This document shows positions 45,280-58,153 of a stretch of 64,000 nucleotides of DNA, one piece after another. The translations under genes and the position numbers were made by a program. Positions within the stretch are counted from its first letter, which is position 1; every line of letters begins with the position of its first letter. The notes under the pieces are model-generated. The model was given only the letters and a program-made list of their open reading frames with translations. It searched no databases and was not told where the DNA came from. The DNA is from Blasia pusilla (lineage: Eukaryota; Marchantiophyta; Marchantiopsida; Blasiales): NCBI GenBank assembly GCA_050084515.1, contig CM114272.1, positions 31,062,001 to 31,126,000 of the forward strand. Reading direction: 5' to 3'.

Positions 45280-46985
45280 CTAAGTTGGAAGCTCCCGAGT
45301 TAAGCAAGACTACACCTTTTGGCGGGCATCTACAAGTTCTTCACCTGTACTGCTCAGGTGAAGAACTTGCAGGTCGCCTCATCGTTTCCGAAGTCTCGAT
45401 CAAGACTACATCACCTCAATCTCGAAAGACATTCCCAGCTAACGCGACTATCAAGAATTCCAAATTGTCGATCCAGACTACATCACCCCGATCTTGACAG
45501 ACCTCCGCAACTAATGCAGCGACCACGAACTTCACCCTCAACGACTATTGCAGATCATTTGTAGAAAGTGGACACGGAAGATGTCGGTTGGACGCACATT
45601 GCGTCAGTCATCATGCAATGTGTGTCCAACATCTTGCTCAGCAATCAACCGAAGTTTAAACTGTTTTTTTCCAAACTTCACACCCAGCGACACAAATTGA
45701 AGGTCACTTCGCTCTCTCAAAGTCCACATGAACAAACGAAGCACCGCGTAAGTCCCTCACAGCTGAGAATCCTACAAGTTCCAGGGCAGGTGCTTTTTAT
45801 GCTGTTCGGAAGCGAGCCCCCACTGTCACGACTTCTGACGTGCATTTCCCTCTTGGGAGTTGCTAGGGCTTCCCTGATCGTAGTGCGATGAGAAGTAGCA
45901 CTTCGTACGCAGACTGCTATGGATTGATCCCGTCCACGCAAGTACGGTTGGATACAGCGATTCGCATGGCGCGGGAGGACGCCTTCGTCCTTCCCGGAGG
46001 AAACACGACTATGGAATGCTTTACCAGATGGTAGCGAACGAAAAAGCTATTCTCTAAGATCCCGCGAATGAACTCAGGTCCGATGCATTCTTTCCAGCCT
46101 CGCAACTCTGTGTGAATGAGCGTGATTGTTGTGTTTGATGCGTAAGGTCGGTCTCCGCGTGGAGCACGGTGGATTTCGTAACAACTGAGTCGAAATGGTG
46201 CATAATACTAACGCGCTTGCGAGTTTTCGAGAGCAGTATCCATGTTTCCCGTGGCATCTATGATATTCCGACGTTCCAAAACAAGAACAGTCGGGGATTG
46301 ATTCCTTTTTCCTCCTCGCAGATCTCATGCTTTGAGGCTAAACACTTTGGTTTCTGGAACTCGGGCGCTGAATTTGGTTAATTTGACGAGTGGAGGATAG
46401 ACTCTTGAAAGTGGGAGGGTCGGATGTGAACACCGCCACCCCCGGCCTCAAGAGTGTGTCAGTGCGCTGCTAGGTTCACTACAATTTTTTTTTACTTTAT
46501 TTTTTTGAAGATTTTAAAAACCCGATTCGGCTTCACGGAAATCTTCCGGTGCTATATGATCTCATTAGAAAACTTGCAGCACAATTCTCGCGCTATCTCT
46601 ACGAAGAAACCCGCATCCCGTCATGTACGTGTGCGCATGATTCTTGCAGAGGTCTCGCGAGGAAGAACACGAGAACACAAGCTCCCCGAAACGATTGAGC
46701 GATGACAATCTGGTGAGCATTCGGCCGTGAACTCTCCTCGATCAACTGACATCCCAGCAAGTCAATGGGAGCATGATGGATAACAAGTGCAGCCGATGCC
46801 GTGCGTTTGGATCCACTCCTCGATGCTTCCCAGCTCTCGGGTAACCACTGGTCGTCGACCCTGCGAAAGCAGAGAGGGCAGCTACCAAGACCAAGAGTCC
46901 CAGCTTAGTTTATCCGATCAGTGCCAAGCCGTTCCGCTGGCAGCAAAGAATGCAGGATGATGTTCTCCGACGCGGACTATGAGAG
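45280..46985. other. Intergenic DNA, no supported gene
   Basis: A perfect 15-bp hairpin lies at 45333-45369 (CAAGTTCTTCACCTG and complement, 7-nt loop). A diverged ~75-bp direct repeat covers about 45401-45540 (GACTACATCACC twice). Short open frames have no recognised motif. Confidence 0.45.
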
Positions 46986-47165
46986 CTAGCTGAGACAACG
47001 TCTGTCTCATGAGAGAGAGATTTCGCAGGTCAGCTGAGATCATGTGAGTCTCATGCGAGAGGGATTCAGCAGGTCAGCTGAGATCATGTTAGACTCATGC
47101 GACGAGAGGGATTTAGCAGATCAGCTGAGAAAATGTCAGTCTCAAGAGATAAGAGGTTCGGCAGA
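46986..47165. repeat. Imperfect ~45-bp tandem repeat, four copies
   Basis: Units start with GCTGAGA (46986, 47032, 47077 and 47124 approximately) and contain CATGTNAGNCTCATGCGAGAGGGATT-like sequence. It lies just downstream of the stop of the TTLL gene, probably in its 3' UTR or flanking DNA. Confidence 0.75.
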
Positions 47166-47206
47166 CCCATTCGTGCGAGCTCTACCGGCAGCATCACGCA
47201 CTTAAT

Positions 47207-50200
47207 CTAATTCGGGGAGCGAAGCCACGAATGGGCCTTCTTCTCCCGACACAGGACGCGTGAGTTCAGTCTCCTCTTTTCGGCAGTAACGTCCCCAAAT
47301 CGAGACGGAGAATCGACTGCTCTTCCTACTGAAGAAGCAATGCTAGTCGCGGCTGGGCTTCCTGCATCCCCCGCTGGTTTCTGATGTCCAGAAGCAAGGT
47401 CGCTGATCGTAACTCGCCTCGGTTGGCGATGGTCAGCCGGTTTCCACTTGGAATGGTCGCCGATTTTGGGGAGTCCGAACTGAGCTCTCATGATGTCAGT
47501 GATGGAAGATGGGATGAGCTCACACGAATTGGGCGAGTGTTGAGTTTGCACATGTAAGGCGTGCGGCGTCTGCTTCCCAGGAAAGTACTTCGAGCCCAGT
47601 TGCGCCAGACTCGCAGGAAGCGAGAGAGTGTTCGCCCTGATGAAGGCTCCACCTTTGGGAAGAAGGGCAGGCAGCCTTCCTTGATATCGCTGCGTCAAAG
47701 CGAGAGACTCTGCGGATATCCCATGCTGGCCGAAATTCGATGATAGCTGCAGCTTCTGCAACTGCGCAGTGGGCAGCTTCTTCGCGTCGTACCGTTCCTC
47801 CAGGTACTTTGTTCTCGCCAGCAGTCGGCTGGCATCGAGATCTTTCAAGGGTTTTGTGAAAAACTCGTTCCAAATACCATCGCTTTCGGCTGTGGAATTG
47901 CTCGCTTTTGGAGCGGCAGTCCGTGCTTCAGCCACGGCCTCAGAAGCTGCATCTGGAAATCCTTTCGCGCCACATAACGTGGACCCGGTTCGCCAGCCTT
48001 TCATACCTCCGTAGAGATTGTTGCCTTTCGTGCTCGGGCTGCTGCTCTCCTTGCAACGGGATATTTCTCGCCAGTCCGACGGCTCGACGGGCTCGACGAC
48101 TTCGATGAGGTGAGCGTCCACTTCTGCGACGTAGTGCTCGTGTGGGGTGAGAGGTACTTGGTCGTTGAAGTTTCTGGCGGCAACGACGGATTGCAGCTCT
48201 TCTTGCATCTCAGAGGTCAACTTCTGAACTAGTTTTGCACGGGCGGCAAGCGCAGCCAACCGCGCACTCTTTTGGGCCTTCTTTCTAATCTCACAACGTG
48301 CCTTCACCCTCTTGCGCTCCTCGGCTTCCTTCGCCAACTCCTCCTGCTTCCTCTCCTCCTGAACCCTGACAATGGTGTCTTTGATTCTCATGTGGAAGGA
48401 GTGTTTGAACGCTGCTTCGGAACCAGCCAGAAAGATCCTGTAGAGTTCCATCAGATTCTTGTCTTCTGGAGGGTAGATGCAATCGTATTTACCTCTGTTT
48501 GCTTTCTCGTATTCGTCGAAAGGGTCTTTCTTCCTCGTGTGAGAATGCGCCTGCAACTGAGGGCTATGCTCGCCACTCGATTGGACTTTGCCATACAGAC
48601 GGCAGATGGCCCCTTTTCTCTCTTGCATCCTCAGTCTCGAAATAGTCGATGGATCCATGTGAACCAGTCTCAAGGTATCTGTAAGGAGTGCCTCCTTGAC
48701 GTTCAGATCCAGGGGCGTATCAATGGAGAAAGATGGTGAGTGATTGACCTACAAGTCTCAAACAGAAAAACGACAGGTAAAACTAATGAGCCACCCTCAA
48801 CGACAGGTGAAGTCACTCAGTTTCTGCAAAGACATGGAATACAAGTTTAGAGCCTCAGATATATGTATATTTATTATGCATATGTATCTGCTGGACTGAC
48901 CATAACCATAGCCATGGAGTGACTGATCACCTCCAAAAGCCACGGTTTGCAATTCTCATCAAGCAGTACATCCATGCCCAGCAGCTCGAAACAGGTCCGG
49001 CCAGTGTCATCTTCGGGTAGATAAGCATGGGAGTTGTGCACGAGCAGAGGAACAATACCGATGAGTGTCATTACAACCAGTTGACTTATTTGACGCTGAA
49101 GCTTTGAAGTGTCATAACCCCTTGAGGCCAAGGCACTGTATAGAGAAGTCAAGGTCCACTTATGACCCTTGTCTGTCTCATCGGGATTAGTATTGAATTC
49201 GAACTTCCCATTATGTTTGTTCACTGCATAGTTTGTGAGGTGCATGCAGTTGAGAGAGAGATTCTTTGGATCTGGTTTCGAGTACTTTTCCGTACAAAAT
49301 CGGACGATACCCTCCCTGTACATGCAAACACCACTTCAATGGTTAGAACTGACCTTCACCTCAGCTCTCCGACCGAAGGAGCAATTTCTTGAGGAGTCAA
49401 CCTGTAGCAAACGACTCAAGGACCGACTCGGCTAAAGAAGATATTGATGGAGGTATGAGTTCTTGAAAAGATGCGTCAGGGCTCAACACACGAAGCTGTA
49501 GATTTTTAGGCAAATGAGTACTTTTCTCCCAGGATAGACTAAAAGTAAAACCTGTAGAGATAAAGGCGGAGGGGATCACATGAGAGGATGAGTACGTAAA
49601 TGCGCAGATCAAATTTGTAACCATTGATCAGCATTGGATTCGCCAAGTACTTCTGTGCCAGCAGATTTGAGCCTGACAAACCCTCAATGGCTGCTCGCAC
49701 ATCAGTCCCGGATTGTGCCAAGGCAACCCCTCTCCCCTGTATTGCGCAACATTGACCCAGTCAGCTCAATGGATTACAGCTATGCCAACGTTAATTTGAA
49801 GTACAGGAGCAAATTCTACGACTTCGTACGTCTATGTAGCAAATCTGTCTATGTTCTTCCACTTATCCTGGCCTCCCATCAGTTCTTGAAACTGTAAACG
49901 ACCAAGATGCTGATGGGTTTAGTGTTTCACAACCACACATGAACCATGCCAGACAATTGTTTTCACCCTTACCATCTCTCGTCACAGGATGCAAATGAAC
50001 AAGATGTCCAAGAAGTCTGCCTAAAGCAGCGGTCTCTTGAAGTTTAACAAAGAATTCAGAACGAAGCTGCCACCATGTTTCCAATGCAATGGTCACCATG
50101 CCAATGGAAGGCACCGATCCTACTGCCTCAACTAGGCCGTGACCATCAATCAGTGCTCAGGGTGACTGACCCTAGCGACCCACTAACAATAATGACCGCC

Positions 50201-51942
50201 TCACTCCACCAAGCAGCATCTTGATGAGTACTCAACTGCCAACCGCGAATGAAGGAGCAAGACTTATACATGCATCAGCAAGTAATGATTCTGGTCCTGG
50301 TTGATGTTCATGACCCAAAGCCACGTGAACGAAGCTACGGGAGGAATTCTTGGGCCCTTCATGTCACACTCGAACCCATGGCTGAATTTCTACGATCCAT
50401 ATGCAACCTTGACTATGAATATATCAACTCCATGAGCTGCCCCCAAGCTACCCCTAACGGAACCAAAAGAACAGATGAAGGAGCTTCGAAATCCACTGCA
50501 CCCAGATGGGTCGGGGAGAAAAGATTCCGAAGTGACCAATACTCAAGACGAGCAGACGCTTTCCACTACCAGGACCAGAATACGTAAATCATGTGGAGAA
50601 CTTAGTGGATCGAGATGATCACGGGCATAGTGGACCTCACAACGAGCCTCTTTTCTATCCAATTCGTTTCCATTTTTAAAGACTGCCGCTTACTTCACAG
50701 AGCTGTGCAAGCCAAGGAGAAAGCTAGATCAAGAGCCCAAATGAGTACGACGCTGACTCGCTTTACTCCATCTAAAGATTTTAACTAATGAACAGTACTC
50801 GCTAAATCCATGGAGTATGAGGTTGCGTCACCTGGCAACCATTATCTGGCTTGAGTATGAACGTTTTGATCTTGTGGAAGTTGAACTTTGAGAGCAATTC
50901 AGGCAGCTGATTAGGGAGGATGAAGGAGCGAGGAAAGAATTTGTATTGTGAAGGGAACATCCTGTCCCCGAACAGCAACCAAGAGGATTAGCACATAACA
51001 CAGTACTCAGAGATTGAAGCAGGCGTTGCATAACTGACTACATTGTGACAAACGATGCGGATGAAAGGCTCGTGTCTTTCATCACCAGACCCATAGTTTG
51101 CTCCATTCGGAACTCATGACCGCTTCTTAACTTCCATGACTAGAAGCACATTGCCCAGTTCTCTTTCAAAAATGGAGGAGAGTGCGAATAGCTTTCACGG
51201 AGTAGTTGTCTTATCTTGTTATGTTTTGATTCCTTCGCTGTATTCATGCTCTGGAAATAAGCTGAGTTTCCTGTTGCCCCATTGCCCATTAGGATCCCCA
51301 TTGCAGTGTTTTGTATGCACGTCGAATTACCACGCATCCTCAATCAACCAGCACCACGGAGAAGTGAAGGGCCTACTTGCGCATGGTGGACAGAGTTCGG
51401 GCAAGCGACTTCTTCCGACAGATCCCTAGCATCCCAAAGAAGTGGTTGATCTTCTGTCCTCGCTTAAGCGTCATCAGTCTCTCTGGGCCTATAGACATAT
51501 CTGCACATCGAGAACTTCAAGTGAGAACGGATAAAAAACTTCCACGTGCACCTCGCATTTTGTGTTACAATCATTCCAGAAAAATTGTGTTTCGTCACCT
51601 CCCAAAAAGTGCAGTTAGGAATTCAACCCTAAGAGCAGACAATCAACTGCTTTTGGCAACCTGCTGGTTGCTCGTTACTTTGGGACTCTCCTCCAAGTAC
51701 ATACCTATTTACCTCTCGAGCAGTGCACGAAGAACCACCAGAAAGGAGGAGACGATGAGAGAGTCCGATTTACCGGTCCAAATGAGATGGCTATTCTTTT
51801 CATCGTCTCCGGCTTCTTCCCAGCCATTCTTTCGGAGAACGATGCGCAGAATTTCGTATTTGCAGCAAGATAAGTCTACTATGGGTACTCCATGCGGCCG
51901 TTTGACTCTCCTCTTCCCGCCCCCCTTGCCCTTCATTATGCG
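47207..51942 (-). CDS. Tubulin tyrosine ligase-like polyglutamylase (TTLL6/13-type)
   Basis: Six exons fit with GT-AG introns and consistent phases: 51942-51774, 51500-51377, 50961-50832, 49736-49552, 49315-48931, 48748-47207 (845 codons; an ATG at 51936 is a possible start, but a 5' exon may be missing). The TTL domain fills the first ~320 residues: VDLSCCKYEILRIVLRKNGW, GPERLMTLKRGQKINHFFGM, SQYKFFPRSFILPNQ, FILKPDNGCQ-GRGVALAQSG, FDLRIYVLILSCDPLRLYLY, LTNYAVNK, CFELLGMDVLLDENCKPWLL and EV-NHSPSFSIDTPLD. The ATP-grasp Lys and the metal-binding Glu/Asn of EVNHS are present. The enzyme would add glutamates to tubulin tails, mainly on axonemes and basal bodies. The ~500-residue C-terminal exon is basic, Lys/Glu/Ala-rich (KQEELAKEAEERKRVKARCE), probably coiled coil and microtubule binding. 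Intron 3 is long (1,095 bp). Confidence 0.9.
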
Positions 51943-54900
51943 CTGCAGGCAAGCAATGCCAACTCTATGTCAGCACTGTCGTGTTTAACGATCCGGAATT
52001 CTCTTCAGTTCATCGTACAGTGCTTCCAACTCTGAACGGAATAGCCAATCGGATTCACAAAGCACAAATTCGACACATTCGCTTCGATCCTTCACGCCCT
52101 GCAGCAACAAGACATGAACCATAGAAGCGATGTTGTCTCCTCGCACTTTCTAGCCCGTTCAAGCTGAAAAGACCTGCGCTTCCGTATGAAGGTTTGACCC
52201 AATTGGGCCCAAGTAGCCTTGAACTAAACGAAGCCAAATCACAATCAAAGCAAGGTTACATCTTCCACTGTGGGTGGTTCACGTGACAGTATTTTCCCAA
52301 CCATCGAAACGGTCGTGGAACGGCGGTGCGAAAAGAGGACGAGGCGCTAAGTTTCGGTTTATCAAGCTGAACTGGTAATAACCCAAGACGCTCCTTTAAC
52401 GAACACAGATGACTGCCGCTAAGATTTCCACGCTGGAAGACAGAACAAACCGCTTGCCGTTCAACGAATGTCAGCTGAATCACATGGATGCGAAACGCTA
52501 GCTAGCTCCCTCTCCTGAGGAACAAACCGCGAGAGATTTGTCAAACCTCGGCCAGCCTTGGGGCAACGGGGAGTGCAGCAGCTACCTTGGAATCAAGTGT
52601 CAGGAATCACAAGCTAGGAGGAGGAGAAAGGAGGGCGAGCATGAAAGCAGAGCAGGCCGGGGTTTTCTCACCGCGATTCGCTTGCGCACAACATACAGCT
52701 CGCGGTGGTAAGATATCTTGCGCCGTTGCCCAGGCATACCCGCATCTATGTAGAGAAATTAGCAAAAGCAGCTGAAGGCATTCGCAGCCACTCGGTAAAC
52801 ACTCACTCGACCGCTGATGAATTGTTGTACCTCTTCCTCTTCAACACTCACCGGGTCCTTACATATCGCAGCGGCACACATCTCAGTCACAAGAAGGAAA
52901 GAATGAATGGCACAGCTAAGGAAGGAACACCGTCAACCAAATGAGACGCAACGGAAGAACCACAACCTCATGCTCGATGTTCCGTTCTCTCTTCTCTTTC
53001 ACATTCAGCAACCAACGGAGCACCATGTCATTGAACCACTCCCTCCCTTCGAATCTCAAATTCTCGTCTCGTTCGAGGCCCGGTCAATCAAGACCTGATT
53101 TAATTACTTTCTCTGCCAAATTCATCTTACGAATTCATGGGCGCAGTCAGCATAAACGCTAAACAGAATCCTCGTAGACCTAGGCCAGAGTGAGAGAGAA
53201 ATCGTTCTTCAGAGGCCAGAGGCTCTGCTTTCTTCGGAGAGCTGAATTCTAGTACTCCTTGGCTAATTCCACCAAATAGCCCACACTCTCGCAGTAATGT
53301 AGTTAAATACACATTGATACTCCTTCTTGTCGGTGGATCTGGTAGTTTCTCTCAATTCAAAAAACTTTTTGTCTGATCAAATGCAGAACGCCAACTTCTT
53401 CCTTTCTTGGCCAAACTGCTGAACTCACAAATTTGTGCCACAAACTGAACAGATAGAATCAGCTTCACAGTGACTTCAGCCCACATCCATCGGTCCGGGT
53501 GTTCCTCATGCTGAACAGCGTGATCCATTTAGTTTCGCCAGTATGACATCAACTACAGGGGAGCTCTATCCTCTTCAGTCCCTCGTCCGATTGCATTTTC
53601 ACAGAACCTGTAGCGTCTTACGAATCATAGAAGCTCCACAGTGAATCGATGACCACCGACTCTCCAGCGCGCCTCCAGTTGAAAGACGTCTATCTAGCCA
53701 GTGCCAAGATCATCTCAGCGAGACCAAACAGACGGACAGAAAACTCAGACAGAGCGTCTTCCGCGTGTCATTTTCCTCGTTAAAATGGGAGATTGCTAGC
53801 GTCGGTTGCCGAGGGCCTGTTGTTTTCCATATCTCCCTTGGCAGATCAGCTGAAATCGCCGCTAAACGAAAAGAACGTCCTGTCCCTAAAGATCCGCAAC
53901 TTATGTCGCCAATAGCCACAAAGCCAAGAAATCCGTCTCTCAATTTGCTGCCATTCGGAACAAGCGTCATCTGAAAGCTCATCCAGTCGAGATGGACGCA
54001 ACGCAAAGTTGTCTCCCTAACAAATTCCTCAAGAAAATCCTGCTTTCCATACATTGGATTTGCTACTACTGCGTGAGAATCCAATTCCACACTCTGAGAC
54101 TTTTGCTACGATTCTTGGCCCGTCACTCCACTTCCCGAGTTGGATAGAATCGCATTTCTTCATGAATATTTCCCACTCCCTTCTTATCTTCCACATAACA
54201 GAGCCAAAGAATAAACGGACCTAACCCCCTACAAGTCCTGGACATCGAGTCTGCCATGGATGGCCATGTCAAGGACCGAAAAATAGGCCCAAGCGGATAG
54301 CGTTGGGAATAGATCTCGAGCAGAGGGGTTAGGGTGTCAAGAATGCACGAAGAGGAGGGGCAGCAACTGGAAATGAGACAGGGAAGCGCAGGAAAAGACG
54401 AAGCTTCCATACATGCTTCTGCGAAATCATCCCTTCTTCACATCCTATAAAAATTTGCAGGAGAATGAGATCTGGTCGCGAGGTGGACAGCACCTCGCGA
54501 TTCTCTTCCTCTGATTAAGTGAACAGGCTCACATCTGCGTTGGCCGGAGACGCCGTCCATATACGTGAGTATGCTTCACCATCAGACCCTCACTTACCAC
54601 ACTGATATTTTGTGGATCTGATTGCTATGGTGTTGAGTATATCAAACGCGAGGGAACGTAAAATTCCGTATGATATCTTTTGGAGAACCTGTGCTCCCCG
54701 TGAGTGAGTTGAGACCTCTCCCTGGCCTGAAGCACCAGCTCGTTTCTGAAGGTTTGGTGGTGCATTGGAGTATCCACTCGGACATGAGGTCAGATTATCA
54801 GTCCGCATGTTCGTGTTACGTACTACCAGTATCACGCACGAAAATGTACCTTTTGCTTTCGTACCCTCCATAATTACCCCCATTTCCTGGTACCACTTAA

Positions 54901-55507
54901 TTATGAGTCTATGTTTCTTTCACATTCACATAATAGGGTTTTCCGGAATTCTATTGAGCTATACAATTAGATGTAAGTGATTCAAATATTTTTAAATTTT
55001 ATATATTATTATTGGAGAATGTTTGATTTACAAACAACGAGTAGAAAAAAATATTTTCCTTTTTATGAGTAACAAGAAATTTTGTTCCCCTTTCATGAGT
55101 AAAAAAAATTTGTTTGTAACATTAGATTAGTCATGGGCTGCCCATTAGTATTTTATTGCGGATTCATCAAAGAGATTCACAAAAACATATTTGGAACAAG
55201 TCTTCACTGAGCTCAGAATTAGCAACGCCACAACGACGATTAATCTCGGGGAAAAGCTCTAGGCACGGAGGAAGGATGCATCATCGCTCCAGGAAAAGCT
55301 CTTTTCCAATTGAGTACTCTCGGGGAATCACTGAACCTTAAGCTTTGAAAACATCTTAATCCTACAATTCTAGGTGGGTACACAAATTTTAGAAACCCCT
55401 AATTTATATTATCATGGGAGAACGCTTGGGAGTGACATCTCTCCCAATAACATTTATCCTTTTTTTACTTCTAGGTAATTGACAGGTGTCCTTCTTTCTG
55501 AGCCGGC

Positions 55508-55558
55508 AAACTCTCTCATGTAAATGCACAAACTTTGTGCATTTACATGAGAGAGTTT
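55508..55558. repeat. Perfect 25-bp palindrome, one-base centre
   Basis: Arms 55508-55532 and 55534-55558; the core word is CATGTAAATGCACAAA and its complement. Confidence 0.92.
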
Positions 55559-56127
55559 ACCTCATGTAACCCCTTTGGCACGGCTAGAGTTGTGAATCCC
55601 GGGGGAGGAAGATGAAATGACGTTGTCGCGAAAAATGTACACCAATTCGTTAACTTTGAGTGAATTACAAGGAATGTGGAGTTGGGGTAGCATAGGTGAA
55701 GATCTCCGGTTGAAAGTTTGAGAAAGTAGTCATGGCAGGAGTAGGGATATATATCAAGCTGGCATATATAGGTAATATGTCGTTAATATGTTGGTTTCAA
55801 CAGGTCCTCTGTTGGGAGGAAATGTTTATCCCTAGCTGGTACAGAACCCTACTTAGATTCGTCACACTCCTATTTTGATTGGACTCCGGTTGTCCTCTCA
55901 TGGCAAAGCATTCTATGGGTTTGATGTTCAACAAACAGCCCAGCTTTCAGTGCTTTCCTCCATTTCCAAATCTCTCTCCTAATTGGTCCAGGAAGGAGTT
56001 GCTTAGCCTATTGATGACAAGTTTGGAGTCATGAAATGTGATCTCTGTTTCATATGGTGGAACTGTGGGAAGAAGTTTGCTCTTGATGTGCTTATAGGAG
56101 GTTCATGTACTTCTTCCTCCATCACCG

Positions 56128-56173
56128 CACATATATCGAGTGGGTTCTCCTAGGCACCCACTCGATATATGTG
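56128..56173. repeat. Perfect 18-bp inverted repeat (hairpin)
   Basis: CACATATATCGAGTGGGT (56128-56145) and its exact complement (56156-56173), with a 10-nt loop. Confidence 0.92.
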
Positions 56174-56866
56174 GAAGAGTCCCATAGGCCAAGTAGACTA
56201 TAGATCAAATTCTCAGCTCTCATAATTGATGAGGTAGAAGGTTGCGTAGCTTGCCCATGGAAGAGATGCTCATTAACTTCATTGTGAACGGTTCCACTCA
56301 CGCATTCATTCCCTGTCCGTTAGCGGTTCCTCTAGTTGTGATCAGGTAACACTTGCCCATGCTCGGACACTAGTACGTGAGTTGTTGCATCATTACTCTT
56401 CCGAGCGATGAACGCTCGAGTTAGGTGCGCATCGTTGCAGGTAGATCCAAATTTGTTGCGTTTCATTTCTTGTCTCCAGTGCTCCTAGATCTGCCTAAGT
56501 CGTACATGCCTTCCAGAGGATGCACGTGAATCTGTATTATTCTGTTTTATTCTGTTCTCCGAATTTGTTGTTGAACTGTGTAAGTGGCGAATGTCGCACG
56601 GTCTGCTCTCGTGCAGTGACACCCGCTGCTGGATTGGAGGGTGTTTTTGACTTCTGCTCAACTCCAGGTGTTGCTTTCGCTCCCGCCTGAACACTTGACC
56701 CGCAGAAGTGGCAGGTTCCTCGTGATTGCGTGTGCGGCCTACAATTCTTGCCCGGATATCTGGAGTTTCTCCTCGCAGGAGCTCACGTCCACCCTCTCTG
56801 TCGTGAAGAGCGTTCTTTCCATCGATAGACCAGACCGGCCAAAAAAAGTTTGGTCGCTTGGACGAC

Positions 56867-57227
56867 GTAGGTGCTAATTCCCGGGGACGATCCGGTCAAG
56901 AAGCTTTGTCGTCTTAAGCCTAATTCCGTCCTGCTCCAATGTAGCAATCATTTACAGCTGTAGAAATTGGTAGTGATGGCAGAGCAGAAGGGCGATCATT
57001 CTGACGTTCGTGTTAGGAGGAAATCGCAGAAAGCCTTGACTGGAACAGGACTACTGTAGGTGCTAATTCCCGGGGACGATCCGGTCATGAAGCTTTGTCG
57101 TCTTAAGCCTAATTCCGTCCTGCTCCAATGTAGCAATCATTTACAGCTGTAGAAATTGGTAGTGATGGCAGAGCAGAAGGGCGCCCATTCTGACGTTCGT
57201 GTTAGGAGGAAATTGCAGAAAGCCTTG
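56867..57227. repeat. 189-bp tandem duplication, two copies
   Basis: GTAGGTGCTAATTCCCGGGG starts copies at 56867 and 57056. Both run through AAGCTTTGTCGTCTTAAGCC and GTGATGGCAGAGCAGAAGGG to AGAAAGCCTTG, with only a few mismatches. Confidence 0.9.
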
Positions 57228-58153
57228 CCTCGTCTTCCATTCCATCTGTCCTTGCTACTGTGCGAACTAAATTGCTCCCGACTCCTCGCAGTCCACTGAT
57301 TATCTTGGCCTGGCTGCAATAAACCACTGTTCATTCCGAAATTCCAGTGAAAACCTTCGTCGACGTTGACAGCCAACGTGCTGCGAGAAATTCCAGGGAT
57401 CTGAATTCATCGCTCCTGTCGATGATGTGCTCGTCATGTTCGTGATGAAAGGATTCTCGAATTCAACTTGATCCAGATCCTTCACTCGGTGCCAAACCCC
57501 ATAGAGTCCTGGTCGTGCCCGGTTCCACTGAAACTCCGGAGGATCCACAACCTAGATTGTTCTGAAGCGGCAAAGGCTGCCATTAACTGGCATCTTCCTC
57601 GAATATAATCAGTTCTTGCATACTCGATCCTTGACGTCTTCTATGTAGAGCGTCACCGAGTGCTCGAGGAGGGATGTGGCATCTCATCTATGTTTGGTTG
57701 TGCAGCACGTACTTGGTTGGCTTTTTTAACTCATTGCAGTCTCCTGCAAAGCTGCACTAGGACTGCCGCATCCCAATAGTCTCGGACCAGCTCTCTTGCA
57801 TCGCCGGTGTACAGTCTTTCACAGTGTCCTTCAAGTACATAGCTGGAGTTTCTGCATGTCTCGGCCGTTCATTTCTTTGATACTCAAGACTTGAATAGCG
57901 GTTTGCCAAACCATTCAGACCAGAAGCCTGCAATTCCGGGAGGAGTTTCAAGAACAGGGACCACAAGTCTCCATGAACACAACAAACCTGACACTGAAGT
58001 CCTCAGAACAACGAAGGGCAACTAAAACTGATTGTATATTGACGAAATCGTTTTAAGTTTAAATGCTTATGATCTTGTTCTTGACAAGTTCGTTAATCAA
58101 TCGGACTGGTCAACCATACATTAGGGATATAACGCAATTACAGAAGAAAGGTA

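Larger units (their letters stand above)
51943..58153. other. About 6 kb without a supported gene
   Basis: May hold the promoter and a 5' exon of the TTLL gene, but no exon could be proven. Open frames up to 126 codons (53710-54090, minus) show no known domain. Contents recognised: Helitron-like 5' ends near 55005 (TATTATTATTGGAGAATG) and 55405 (TATATTATCATGGGAGAACG), two perfect palindromes (55508-55558 and 56128-56173), and a 189-bp tandem duplication (56867-57227). Confidence 0.45.

Noticed and set aside
48272-48739. 155-codon frame on the plus strand
   Set aside because: Antisense shadow of the long terminal exon of the TTLL gene.
53710-54090. 126-codon minus-strand frame
   Set aside because: No recognised motif and no supporting splice signals; could be chance in this GC-balanced region.
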